Positions 38,009 through 46,615 of a stretch of 64,000 nucleotides of DNA are shown here, one piece after another (the stretch's first letter is position 1; the number at the start of each line of letters is the position of its first letter). The notes below the pieces were generated by a model that was not told the origin of the DNA, did not search any database, and saw nothing but the letters and a program-made list of their open reading frames with translations. The translations under genes were made by a program, and so were the position numbers. Source of the DNA: Cryobacterium breve (GTDB lineage: Bacteria > Actinomycetota > Actinomycetes > Actinomycetales > Microbacteriaceae); the NCBI RefSeq assembly GCF_004402375.1, contig NZ_SOGJ01000027.1, positions 1-64,000 on the forward strand, in the 5' to 3' direction.

Positions 38009-39112
38009 ATGGTTGCCATCACGATCAAGGATGTCGCCGCTCTGGCCGGCGTTTCCGTCGCCACCGCGTCCCGGGTGCTCTCCGGCAGCCCCGCCACCTC
38101 GCCCGAGGCTCGAGCGAGCGTCGTCGCCGCGGCTGCCCGGCTCGACTACCGACCCAACGCCCAGGCGCGGGCCCTGCGCAGCACCCACACCGAGTCCATC
38201 GGCTTGCTGGTGTCGGATGTGCGCAACCCCTTCTTTGCCGACCTCGCCCACACGGTCGAACAGGCCGCACTGGCCGCCGGCTACGTCACGCTGCTCGGTA
38301 ACGCGAACGAGCGCAAGGAACAGCAGGACCGGTATTTGGACACCCTGATCTCACGGCGGGTGGACGGCATCGTTCTGGCCCCTCTCGGGGACGGCAGCGG
38401 CAGCATCCGTTCGCTGATCCAGCGCAAGATCCCGACAGTCTTCGTTGACCGCACCGTGGACGGCGTCGACGTGCCGAGCGTGACCACCGACAGCGAAACC
38501 GGCATTCGTCAGGCCGTCGAACATCTCGCCGCGGCCGGCCACACCCGCATCGGCTACATCTCGGGCCCGCAGGCAATCTCGACCGGGCGGGACAGGTTCG
38601 CCGCCTTCACCCGCGCCGTGGCCGAGTTTGGTCTCAGCCAGGATCCCGAGCTCGTCTACTTCGGTGACTTCCAGGCCGCCAGCGGCTCGCTGGGAGTGCA
38701 CGCACTGCTCGAACTGCGCCAGCCGCCCACCGCCCTGCTCGCTGCCGACAGCCCGATGGCCGTGGGCGCGATCGCCATCCTGCACAAGCGCGGAATGCGC
38801 ATCGGCCGCGACGTGGCCCTGATCGCCTTCGACGATATCGAGTGGTTCGCGCTGCTCGACCCGGCGCTGAGCGTCATCTCACACAGCGTTGAGGAGATGG
38901 GCCGCATCGCCGTGAAGATGCTGCTCGAGGTCATCGGCGGAGGCACCCCCGAGTCGGTGGTGCTGCCCAGTGAATTGATCATCCGGGCGTCGTCGGCGAT
39001 GCCCCTCGCGGGCGCAGCGGGCGCAACGGGCGCACCCGCATCCGTCTCACCCGCATCCGTCTCACCCGAATTCGTTTCACCCGCAGCCGGGCAGAGCCTG
39101 AGAAAGAACTGA
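38009..39112 (+). CDS. rbsR: LacI-family transcriptional regulator of ribose operon
   Basis: A 367-residue regulator. The N-terminal helix-turn-helix (TIKDVAALAGVSVATASRVL, 5-24) and hinge (NAQARALRSTHTESIG) precede a periplasmic-binding-protein-like sensor domain with residues such as FVDRTVDGVDVPSVTTD near 153. After the fold ends near 335 there is an unusual Ala/Pro/Ser tail with SVSPASVSPEFVSP repeats. It most likely senses ribose or a phosphorylated derivative and represses the operon through the palindrome at 37931-37958. GAGGTGAGAG precedes the ATG. The stop lies 1 bp before rbsA. Confidence 0.92.
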   Translation: MVAITIKDVAALAGVSVATASRVLSGSPATSPEARASVVAAAARLDYRPNAQARALRSTHTESIGLLVSDVRNPFFADLAHTVEQAALAAGYVTLLGNANERKEQQDRYLDTLISRRVDGIVLAPLGDGSGSIRSLIQRKIPTVFVDRTVDGVDVPSVTTDSETGIRQAVEHLAAAGHTRIGYISGPQAISTGRDRFAAFTRAVAEFGLSQDPELVYFGDFQAASGSLGVHALLELRQPPTALLAADSPMAVGAIAILHKRGMRIGRDVALIAFDDIEWFALLDPALSVISHSVEEMGRIAVKMLLEVIGGGTPESVVLPSELIIRASSAMPLAGAAGATGAPASVSPASVSPEFVSPAAGQSLRKN

Positions 39113-39113
39113 C

Positions 39114-40628
39114 ATGAGTCAACAACCTCTGGTCACCCTGCAGAACGTGGGCAAGACCTTCGGCCCGGTGACAGTCATCAAAGACGTCACCGTCAGCGTC
39201 TACGCCGGCAAGGTGCAGGTGCTGCTGGGCGAGAACGGCGCCGGCAAGTCCACCCTGATCAAGATGATGGCGGGGGTGTATCAGCCGGATGCCGGCCACA
39301 TCGTGGTGGACGGGCAGACGGTCACGCTGCCCACCACCCGCGCGGCGGAAGAACTAGGCATCGCGACGATCCACCAGGAACTGAACCTCGTGCCGACCAT
39401 GAGCATCGCCGAGAACGTCATGCTCGGGCGGATGCCCACCAAGCGCGGCATGGTTGACCGCAGCGCCCTGCGCAACCGGGCACGTGCCGCCCTCGCCCTG
39501 ATCGGCCTTGACGTCGACGTCGACACTCTGGTCGGCGACCTCGGCATCGCCCGGCAGCAGCTGGTTGAAATCGCCAAGGCGCTGAGCATCAACGCCCGCA
39601 TCCTGATCCTGGACGAGCCCACCGCGGCCCTGACCCGCCACGAGACGGAGAGCCTGTTCGCCGTGATGGCCGACCTGCGCCGCCGCGGCGTTGGCATGCT
39701 GTTCATCAGCCACCACCTCGACGAAATCGCCGAGGTCGGCGACACCGTCACCGTGCTGCGCGACGGAGAGTTCATCGCCGAGGTGCCAGCCTCCACCCCC
39801 GAAGACGACCTCGTGAAGCTCATGGTCGGCCGCAGCATCGAGGACCAGTTCCCGCGGGTGACCGGCGATATGAGCCAGGCATCCGAGATCCTCACGGTCG
39901 ACCGGCTCACCGCGGCCGGCTCGTTCGACGACATCAGCTTCACCGTCAAGGCCGGCGAGGTGCTCGGCATCGCCGGGCTGGTCGGCGCCGGTCGCACCGA
40001 ACTGATCCGCGCCATCGCCGGCGTCGACAGATACACTTCCGGCACGGTCGCCGTGCGCGGCCGGTACCTGCCCAACGGCAGCATCTCGGCGGCAATCGCC
40101 GCGGGCATCGGGCACGTTCCCGAAGACCGCAAGGGGCAGGGGCTGGTGCTTGACGCATCCGTCAATGACAACCTCGGCTATGCCACGCTGGCGTCCACCG
40201 CGAAGCTGGGCCTGGTCGACTTCGCCGGTCAGCGCAGCCGCGCCGGCGAGGTTGCGAAGAAACTGCGCATCCGGATGCACACCATCGACCAGCCGATCGG
40301 TGCACTCTCCGGAGGCAACCAGCAAAAAGCCGTGTTCGGCCGCTGGATCATCGCCGCCTCGACGGTGCTGCTGCTCGACGAACCCACCCGCGGCGTCGAC
40401 GTGGGTGCCAAGGTCGAGATCTACGAACTGATGAACGCGATCACGGCGGCCGGGGGAGCGATTCTCATGGTCTCCAGCGAACTGCCCGAGATTCTCGGCA
40501 TGAGCGACCGCATTCTGGTGATGCGCGACGGCCGACTCGCCGGCGAGCTCACCGCCGCCGAGGCCACCCAAGACGCAGTCATGACACTCGCCGCCCGCGA
40601 TGTCGACGAGAAGCACGAACAGAGATAG
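39114..40628 (+). CDS. rbsA: Ribose ABC importer ATP-binding protein
   Basis: A 504-residue double-ATPase subunit of a CUT2-type sugar importer. The first domain has Walker A GENGAGKS (39-46) and DEPTAAL near 163; its signature is degenerate (GIARQQLVEIAKAL), as usual. The second domain has a degenerate P-loop region GLVGAGRTE near 285, signature LSGGNQQKAVFGRWI near 400 and DEPTRGVDVGAK near 423. It energises ribose uptake with the following permease and binding protein. Confidence 0.95.
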   Translation: MSQQPLVTLQNVGKTFGPVTVIKDVTVSVYAGKVQVLLGENGAGKSTLIKMMAGVYQPDAGHIVVDGQTVTLPTTRAAEELGIATIHQELNLVPTMSIAENVMLGRMPTKRGMVDRSALRNRARAALALIGLDVDVDTLVGDLGIARQQLVEIAKALSINARILILDEPTAALTRHETESLFAVMADLRRRGVGMLFISHHLDEIAEVGDTVTVLRDGEFIAEVPASTPEDDLVKLMVGRSIEDQFPRVTGDMSQASEILTVDRLTAAGSFDDISFTVKAGEVLGIAGLVGAGRTELIRAIAGVDRYTSGTVAVRGRYLPNGSISAAIAAGIGHVPEDRKGQGLVLDASVNDNLGYATLASTAKLGLVDFAGQRSRAGEVAKKLRIRMHTIDQPIGALSGGNQQKAVFGRWIIAASTVLLLDEPTRGVDVGAKVEIYELMNAITAAGGAILMVSSELPEILGMSDRILVMRDGRLAGELTAAEATQDAVMTLAARDVDEKHEQR

Positions 40629-40638
40629 GGAAATCACC

Positions 40639-41610
40639 ATGTCCACCACAACTCTGCCGGCGAAACGCCGCGGCATCGACTACAAGAAGTTCCTCGCCAA
40701 CAACGGCGCCCTGGTCGGCCTCGTCGTTCTCTGCCTCGCCCTGTTCATCGCGACCCCGGACTTCCTGACCGCGCAGAACCTGCTCAACATCGGCATCCAG
40801 GTCTCCACTGTGGCCGTGCTGGCCTTCGGCATGACCTTCGTCATCGTCGCCGGCGGGATCGACCTGTCGGTCGGCGCAGTTGCGGCGCTGTCAGCCATGT
40901 CGTCGGGCTGGATGTTCGCCAGCGCCGGCCTCCCGGGCTGGCTCGCCCTCCTTGGCGGCCTCTTCGTCGGAGCCCTGGCCGGAACCATCAACGGCCTGGC
41001 CAACGCCTACGGCAAACTGCCCTCCTTCATCGCCACCCTCGCCATGCTCAGCGTGGCCCGCGGACTGACCCTGGTCATCTCCGACGGCCGCCCGATCTCG
41101 ACGCCGGCCGAGGTCTCCTTCCTCGGCGGCAACCTGGGCCCCGTACCGATGCCCATCGTCATCCTCGTGCTCTCCGCACTGGCGGCCTCCTTCCTGCTCA
41201 ACCGCACCGTCATCGGCCGCTCGATGTACGCGGTCGGCGGCAACGCCGAGGCCGCACGCCTCTCGGGTCTGCCGGTCAAGCGCATCCTCGTCACCGTCTT
41301 CGCGCTGGCCGGACTGTTCGCCGCCCTCGCAGGGCTGCTGCTCGCCGGACGCCTCGACTCCGCGCAGCCGCAGGCCGCAGCCGGCTACGAACTCGACGCG
41401 ATCGCGGCCGTCGTGATCGGCGGCGCCTCTCTCTCCGGGGGCCTCGGCAAGATCTCCGGCACCTTCGTTGGTGCACTGGTCCTGGTCGTCATCCGCAACG
41501 GCCTGAACCTGCTCAACGTCACCTCGTTCTGGCAGCAGGTCGTGATCGGCCTCGTGATCGCCCTCGCCGTTGGGGTCGACGTGCTGCGCCGCAAGACCCG
41601 CAGCAGCTGA
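40639..41610 (+). CDS. rbsC: Ribose ABC importer permease
   Basis: A 323-residue CUT2 permease with about ten membrane segments. GGIDLSVGAV near 72-81 and the cytoplasmic GNAEAARLSGLPVKR near 205-219 are characteristic of RbsC. ATG 40639 has AGGGA upstream; it lies 10 bp after rbsA. It would form the membrane channel as a homodimer. Confidence 0.94.
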   Translation: MSTTTLPAKRRGIDYKKFLANNGALVGLVVLCLALFIATPDFLTAQNLLNIGIQVSTVAVLAFGMTFVIVAGGIDLSVGAVAALSAMSSGWMFASAGLPGWLALLGGLFVGALAGTINGLANAYGKLPSFIATLAMLSVARGLTLVISDGRPISTPAEVSFLGGNLGPVPMPIVILVLSALAASFLLNRTVIGRSMYAVGGNAEAARLSGLPVKRILVTVFALAGLFAALAGLLLAGRLDSAQPQAAAGYELDAIAAVVIGGASLSGGLGKISGTFVGALVLVVIRNGLNLLNVTSFWQQVVIGLVIALAVGVDVLRRKTRSS

Positions 41611-41683
41611 TCCGGCTGCCGACCGGCATCCGCTGCACCTGCCCACTTTTTCGACCACCATCCACAACCATAAGGAACACACA

Positions 41684-42628
41684 ATGAAGTCCTCCTCGTT
41701 TCGCAAAATTGCGGCCCTGACCGCCACCGCCGCCCTCATCCTGGTGGGCACCACGGCCTGTGGCCGCGGCGGCGGGGCCGAGGCGTCCGGCACGAAGATC
41801 GTGATGGCCGTCTCCACCCTGAACAACCCGTTCTTCGTCGAACTGCGTGACGGCGCACAGGCCGCTGCCGACGAGGCCGGCGTGAAGCTGAGCATCGTCG
41901 ACGCCCAAAACGACTCGGCCACGCAGGCCAACCAACTCGCCACCGCCGCATCGGGCAGCACGAAGGCCGTCATCGTGAACCCGGTCGACTCGGATGCCGC
42001 GGCATCCGCCGTCAACGACCTGCTGAACGCGAAGATACCGGTCATCGGGGTCGACCGCACGGTCAATGGCGCCGAGCTGAACTCGCTGGTGGCCAGCGAC
42101 AACGTGGCCGGAGGCCGTCAGGCCGCCGACGCCCTCGCCGAGTCGATGGGCGAGACGGGCACCGTCATCCACCTGCAGGGTGTCTCGGGAACCTCCGCCA
42201 GCCGTGACCGTGGCGCCGGATTCGAAGAGGGCATGAAGGCCTACCCGAACATCACCGTCGTCGCCAAGCAGACCGCCAACTTCGACCGCGCCGCAGCGCT
42301 CGACGTGACCACCAACCTGCTGCAGGCTAATCCCGGTGTGACCGGCCTCTTCGCCGAGAACGATGAAATGGCGCTCGGCGCCATCCAGGCTCTCGGCTCC
42401 CGTGCCGGCACCGAGGTCTCCGTCGTCGGCTTCGACGGCACCTCCGACGGACTCGCCGCCATCGAGGCTGGCACCCTGGTCGCCACCGTCGCGCAGCAGC
42501 CGGCCGAACTCGGCCGACTCGCCGTTGAGCTGGCCATCAAGGCCATCGCGGGCGACACCATCGAGAAGACCGTCCCGGTTGAGGTCGTCTCCGTCACGAA
42601 GACGAATGTCGGCGACTTCACCAAATGA
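41684..42628 (+). CDS. rbsB: Ribose-binding lipoprotein
   Basis: A 314-residue substrate-binding protein of the sugar-binding LacI-like fold. The signal peptide ends TTACG, with the lipidated Cys at about 26. NNPFFVELRDGAQAAA near 47-62 and VDRTVNGAELNSLVASDN near 125-142 are family features; FAENDEMALGA near 225 lies at the ligand site. ATG 41684 has AAGGAA upstream. A 73-bp gap from rbsC may allow higher expression of the binding protein. Confidence 0.94.
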   Translation: MKSSSFRKIAALTATAALILVGTTACGRGGGAEASGTKIVMAVSTLNNPFFVELRDGAQAAADEAGVKLSIVDAQNDSATQANQLATAASGSTKAVIVNPVDSDAAASAVNDLLNAKIPVIGVDRTVNGAELNSLVASDNVAGGRQAADALAESMGETGTVIHLQGVSGTSASRDRGAGFEEGMKAYPNITVVAKQTANFDRAAALDVTTNLLQANPGVTGLFAENDEMALGAIQALGSRAGTEVSVVGFDGTSDGLAAIEAGTLVATVAQQPAELGRLAVELAIKAIAGDTIEKTVPVEVVSVTKTNVGDFTK

Positions 42629-43548
42629 GTGGCACTGCCAGCACGGTCGTCGTCGTCGGGTCGATCAACGTCGATCAGCTGATCACCATCGAACGCCACC
42701 CGCTGCCCGGTGAGACCCTCATCGGAACGTCGATGGAGTTCCTCCCCGGAGGGAAAGGGGCCAACCAGGCCGTCGCGGCCGCCCAGCTGGGCGCCACGGT
42801 GCTCATGGTCGGTCGCGTGGGCCGGGACCCGCAGGCTGAGGTCGCGACAGCGATCCTCGCCCGCGCCGGAGCGGACCTGTCGAATGTGCACGCGGTGGAC
42901 GGCCCGACCGGGCTGGCACTGGTCACCGTGGACGCCAATGGGGAGAACACCATCGTGATCATCCCGGGCGCCAACGCCCAGCTGAACGCGGAGGCCGTCG
43001 AGGCCAGCGCGTCCGTCATCGCCGAGGCCGCCGTAGTGGTACTCCAGGGGGAGATCCCCGCAGCCGGCATTCTGGCGGCCATGAAGTTGGCCACGGGGCG
43101 GGTGGTGCTGAACCTGGCGCCCGTGATCGAACTGGATGCCGCGAGCATCCGTCGGGCCGACCCGCTCGTCGTCAACGAGCACGAGGCTGCCCTCGTGCTC
43201 GCCCAACTCGCGCCGAACACCGTCATCCCTGCCGAGGACGCCGAGCTCGTCGCCCGGCTCCTCGAATGGGGCGTTCCCTCAGTCGTGCTCACCCGCGGCG
43301 CGAAGGGCGCCATCTGCGGCGACCGGGACGGCACGCATAGTATGGCGTCGCCCCAGGTCGTCGCCGTGGACAGCTCCGGAGCCGGCGACGCGTTCGTCGG
43401 CGCCCTGAGCGCGCAGCTCGCCGCAGGGTCAAGCCTCTCCGAGGCCGTTCGCCGGGCCGTGCGCGTGGGTGCGTTTGCGGTGCAGGGGCGCGGTACGCAA
43501 ACGTCCTACCCTTCTCTGGACGACCAACTGCCGCTGGTGCACGCATGA
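42625..43548 (+). CDS. rbsK: Ribokinase
   Basis: A 307-residue PfkB-family sugar kinase making ribose 5-phosphate. GGKGANQA (42-49) is the ribose-binding signature; NLAPV near 163-167 and NEHEA near 184-188 are conserved; GAGDAF (252-257) supplies the catalytic base Asp 255 and anion hole. ATG overlaps the rbsB stop (ATGA). Confidence 0.95.
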   Translation: MSGTASTVVVVGSINVDQLITIERHPLPGETLIGTSMEFLPGGKGANQAVAAAQLGATVLMVGRVGRDPQAEVATAILARAGADLSNVHAVDGPTGLALVTVDANGENTIVIIPGANAQLNAEAVEASASVIAEAAVVVLQGEIPAAGILAAMKLATGRVVLNLAPVIELDAASIRRADPLVVNEHEAALVLAQLAPNTVIPAEDAELVARLLEWGVPSVVLTRGAKGAICGDRDGTHSMASPQVVAVDSSGAGDAFVGALSAQLAAGSSLSEAVRRAVRVGAFAVQGRGTQTSYPSLDDQLPLVHA

Positions 43549-43928
43549 AGCGACGCGGCATTCTGAACGCCGACCTTTCCGGCGCCCTGGCCCGCCTCGG
43601 GCACACGGATGTCGTTCTCCTCGCAGATTGCGGCATGCCGATCCCGGCCGGCGTTCCCGTGATCGACTTGGCGTTGGTGCACGGTGTTCCGCGCTTCGAG
43701 CAGGTGCTAGACGCCCTGCTCGGGGAGATGGTGTTTCAGCACTGCGTGGCTGCGGAGGAGGCGAAGTCCGCGCCCGCGGGCACCTGGCTGGCCGACCGTT
43801 TCGACGCGATCGAGTACATCAGCCACTCCGAGCTCAAGGACCTCGCGGCATCGGCCAAGCTGTTCATCCGCTCGGGTGAGGCGACGCCGTTCGCGAACGC
43901 AGCGCTGGTCTGCGGCGTCTCGTTTTAG
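43545..43928 (+). CDS. rbsD: D-ribose pyranase
   Basis: A 127-residue RbsD/FucU mutarotase converting beta-pyranose to furanose forms of ribose for ribokinase. His20 (LGHTD) is the catalytic His of the family, D28 follows in LADCGMPIP, and the C terminus has HSELK and RSGEATPFANAALVCGV. ATG overlaps the rbsK stop by 4 bp; last gene of the operon, followed by a hairpin. Confidence 0.95.
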   Translation: MKRRGILNADLSGALARLGHTDVVLLADCGMPIPAGVPVIDLALVHGVPRFEQVLDALLGEMVFQHCVAAEEAKSAPAGTWLADRFDAIEYISHSELKDLAASAKLFIRSGEATPFANAALVCGVSF

Positions 43929-43962
43929 ACGATTCGTTCTGGTCGTTTCATTCGGGACGTCT

Positions 43963-43988
43963 GGTTCGGGACGTTTCGTTCCCGAACC
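43963..43988. terminator. Terminator of the ribose operon
   Basis: GGTTCGGGA (43963-43971) pairs with TCCCGAACC (43980-43988) across an 8-nt loop, 34 bp after rbsD and just before the convergent gene's stop at 44002. Short CGGGACGT direct repeats precede it. Confidence 0.65.
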
Positions 43989-44001
43989 GGTGCGGCGTCA
44001 G

Positions 44002-44892
44002 CTACGGGTGTCGTATGCCGCCACCCGCCAACACGGCCCGGTAGCCCTCGCGGTAGGTCGGGTAGCTGAACGTGAAACCCGTGTCGAGCAACAGCCGGTT
44101 GCGGAGACGCTTGTCACCTCCGCGCCGGCTTTCGCGCGTGGCAGGGGGCTCACCCGCGGGCCGCGGTTTCGGCCCCGGCGTCGGTTCCGCCGCCGGTGCC
44201 GGCAGACCGAGTTCCTCGGCTAGGAAGACCAGCACTTCGTTGCTGCGTACCGGTGCACTGTCGACGCCGAGATAGAGGGGGGCGGGCTCCTCCTCCCGCA
44301 GCATCAGGTGCACGATCGCGGCCGCGGCGTCGTCCCGGTGGATGCGGTTGGTGTGCCGGGCCGAGGCGGACAGAGTGGCGCGGCCGGCCCGCACCTGGGT
44401 GATCAGCCGCTCCCGGCCGGGACCGTAGATTCCTGACAGGCGGAATATGACGGCGTGAGGGATGCGCGCGTGCAGCAGCTGTTCGGCCTCGACCAGGATG
44501 GCGTCGGTCCCGGGCTTCGGATTCGCTGGGGTCTGTTCGTCGACCCAGCTTTCATCCGTCACGTTGTAGACGGCGGTCGAAGACACCAGCAGCACGCGCC
44601 GGGGCATGACGTGGACTTCGTCGAAGGCGTCGAGCAGGTTTCGCACGCCGTCGACGTAGGCGGCCCGGTAAGCCACGGGGTCACGGTTACCCGCGGCGAT
44701 CGCCACGATCACGATCTCCGTGTCGGCAGGCACGACCGGCTTGTGCGCGCTGAGGTCGACGGACTGGCCCTGGATTGCGGCGGGGAGCACGGCCGCGTTG
44801 CGACGCAGCCCCACCACCGTGTGCCCGAGCGCCGCGAAACGCAGGCCGACCTCTGTGCCGAGGTCGCCGCATCCCGCAATGAGTACCGTCAT
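44002..44892 (-). CDS. NAD-dependent epimerase/dehydratase family protein
   Basis: A 296-residue extended-SDR-like protein. The N-terminal Rossmann motif is GCGDLGTEVG (7-16), close to YeeZ/SDR_a5-type proteins, and SSTAVYNVTD near 104 holds the Ser; the usual YxxxK is not obvious. FRLSGIYGPGRE near 152 is the family substrate-loop motif. A Pro-rich insert with basic residues lies at about 232-262. Substrate unknown. ATG 44892 has AGAGGAG upstream. Convergent with the ribose operon. Confidence 0.85.
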   Translation of the reverse strand: MTVLIAGCGDLGTEVGLRFAALGHTVVGLRRNAAVLPAAIQGQSVDLSAHKPVVPADTEIVIVAIAAGNRDPVAYRAAYVDGVRNLLDAFDEVHVMPRRVLLVSSTAVYNVTDESWVDEQTPANPKPGTDAILVEAEQLLHARIPHAVIFRLSGIYGPGRERLITQVRAGRATLSASARHTNRIHRDDAAAAIVHLMLREEEPAPLYLGVDSAPVRSNEVLVFLAEELGLPAPAAEPTPGPKPRPAGEPPATRESRRGGDKRLRNRLLLDTGFTFSYPTYREGYRAVLAGGGIRHP

Positions 44893-44953
44893 CTCGCTCC
44901 TCTGATCACCGTCAACGCTAGCGGGCATTTCTGTGCGCTGACAGTCGGGGCAG

Positions 44954-44959
44954 TAGGCT
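44954..44959 (+). promoter_or_regulatory. Putative leaderless -10 (TAGGCT)
   Basis: TAGGCT then CGCGGC and the GTG at 44966 of the PNPOx-like gene; no ribosome site is visible. Confidence 0.5.
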
Positions 44960-44965
44960 CGCGGC

Positions 44966-45493
44966 GTGAGCGAATCATTCCGCAGCATGCTGCGTGCCCT
45001 GCCGGACTTCCCCGCCGATCTACCGGTCTTCGACCCGGCTTCCGCGCCGCAAGACCCCGCCGAGCTGTTCCGGAGCTGGCTAGACGAGGCCCTCGCGGCC
45101 GGGGTTCCCCAGCCGCACTCGTTCAGCCTCGCGACCGTCGGAGCCGACGGCATGCCGTCGTCGCGAATGCTCATCCTGAAGAACCTCGACGCCGAGGGCT
45201 GGCACTTCGCCACCTCGCTGGCGTCACGCAAGGGCCGGGAGCTGACGCAGCATCCACTGGCCGCGATGAACTTCTTCTGGTCGGCGCTCGGCCGTCAGGT
45301 GCGCGTGGTCGGCCCGGTCGTGGAGTTGTCGGCGGAGGCCTCGGCGGCCGACTGGTCCGAACGGCCCAGCACCGACGGCACACCCAACCCGACCTGGCAG
45401 CTGTACGCCCTGCGCCCGGTCGAGGTCGAGTTCTGGCAGGCCGATCCCGGCCGCAAGCACGTGCGTCACCGCTACTCGATTCCAGCCGGCTGA
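44966..45493 (+). CDS. Pyridoxamine 5'-phosphate oxidase family protein
   Basis: A 175-residue FMN-binding split-barrel protein resembling PdxH. SLATVGADGMPSSRMLILKNLD (about 54-75) and FATSLASRKGRELTQHPLAAM (about 81-101) match the FMN-binding strands of pyridoxamine phosphate oxidases. It is shorter than PdxH (about 210) and the C-terminal substrate-binding part is reduced, so it may be a related FMN oxidoreductase rather than the vitamin B6 enzyme. The start is GTG in an apparently leaderless message. Confidence 0.82.
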   Translation: MSESFRSMLRALPDFPADLPVFDPASAPQDPAELFRSWLDEALAAGVPQPHSFSLATVGADGMPSSRMLILKNLDAEGWHFATSLASRKGRELTQHPLAAMNFFWSALGRQVRVVGPVVELSAEASAADWSERPSTDGTPNPTWQLYALRPVEVEFWQADPGRKHVRHRYSIPAG

Positions 45494-45589
45494 GTTCCCG
45501 CGGGCTGATCGCGGCGCCAGAGTGCGCCTACTTCCAGCGGCGCGCGGGCTTCCGTGAATCACCAGCGTGATCGGGAGCACGGTCAGCGC

Positions 45590-46095
45590 TCAGGCCGGGA
45601 CAACGTCCATGGTGCCGAACGCGACGAACAGCGCCAGGGTGCCCTGCTCCAGCAGCCTCCAGATCATCACGATGTCTTCGCCGATGGCATCCGGCCAACC
45701 GCCGATGGCCGTGACTTCCCGGTGCGGTAGACCGAGAACGCGCTCGGGGCCACGAGCGAGGACCGCCACAGCCCCCGCATGCGCCTCACCGCAGCGATGC
45801 CGAGGCGGGAGTCCCACTTCTGCATGCGGGTGACCAGATTGATGCGGGAGTCGCGCACGAGCAGGGTGCCGTCCACGGCCCCTTATCGGCGTTCACGGTG
45901 ACCCCAGACGGCGTGGTCACCTCGTGCGGTGCCGTATTCAACGCATGTGAGGTGCCGAGGGCAGGTTCCCGCACCGGCAGCAACACGCCCGTCTCCGTGG
46001 CGGCCAGGGGGACGAACGGGGCCGTGACTCAACGAAACCGTTGTCGGCGCGGACCGCTGCCACGGGCCCGGCACGAAGGCTCCGAAGACACTCAT
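45590..46095 (-). pseudogene. Decayed family 2 glycosyltransferase
   Basis: Protein similarity is spread over three frames. A piece around 45720-45876 reads VRDSRINLVTRMQKWDSR then GIAAVRRMRG and SAFSVYRT; the next piece, in another frame (45640-45725), reads VTAIGGWPDAIGEDIVM and IWRLLEQG. Together these are the ED-containing end of a processive GT2 (poly-GlcNAc/cellulose synthase-like) catalytic domain. A third frame upstream (45880-45986) may hold more of it. At least two frameshifts and the missing N-terminal and membrane parts mark it as a remnant. Original product and donor are inferred. Confidence 0.6.
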
Positions 46096-46119
46096 TCGAG
46101 GTTTATCGAGGAGATCGCC

Positions 46120-46380
46120 TCAGAAGTCCTCGTAGGTGAAGGCCTCGTCTGCGAGGAGCTGAGGCCACGGTTCAGGACGTGGGGGGCGGACCCGCTGCAG
46201 TGTGACTGTCGAGTTCGGGGTGATCAGCAGAGTGGTCAGGAACCCGGTGGAATTGGTCACGTTGATGAATCCGCCGCCGGCCCGCACAGCGTCGGCGACG
46301 GAGGTTTTCCATGCCGCCAGGTCATCGTCGGTGTCGACGACGTAGCGGTCGCCATTCACGGTCAGGCGGTATTCGTTCAT
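46120..46380 (-). CDS. Small uncharacterised protein
   Basis: An 86-residue acidic protein without recognised family. Its first 60 residues look like a compact alpha/beta domain (EYRLTVNGDRYVVDTDDDLA, then VADAVRAGGGFINVT). It ends in a Pro-rich linker and EAFTYEDF. A purine-rich AGGG is about nine nucleotides before the ATG. GC content and codon use resemble neighbours. It lies between the decayed glycosyltransferase and the AT-rich MarR promoter region. Confidence 0.6.
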   Translation of the reverse strand: MNEYRLTVNGDRYVVDTDDDLAAWKTSVADAVRAGGGFINVTNSTGFLTTLLITPNSTVTLQRVRPPRPEPWPQLLADEAFTYEDF

Positions 46381-46486
46381 GGATGCAGGCCCTGTCTCTC
46401 AGCAGACCCTGAAGCGCCATGCGGTGGCCCAGCAGGGATCGGACGATGCCGCTCGGAATCAGCGTCGGGAAGTAATATATAGCGAT

Positions 46487-46505
46487 TAGTTTGAATTTCA
46501 AACTA
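46487..46505. promoter_or_regulatory. MarR-type operator palindrome
   Basis: TAGTTTGAATTTCAAACTA is a perfect 9-1-9 palindrome in an unusually AT-rich stretch (46470-46560), about 110 bp upstream of the MarR-family gene. Its form is typical of MarR dimer sites; autoregulation is the likely role. ATATAT at 46474-46480 beside it may be part of a promoter. Confidence 0.75.
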
Positions 46506-46615
46506 TTCAAGACACGTAATCTTCTGTGTTGGAATAATAGAGGAGTCGTCGTTAGGGTAGAGGCGGAATTGCCGGCGATTCGGCTGGGTTCGCGTTGTTA
46601 ATCTCGGGAGAAACC

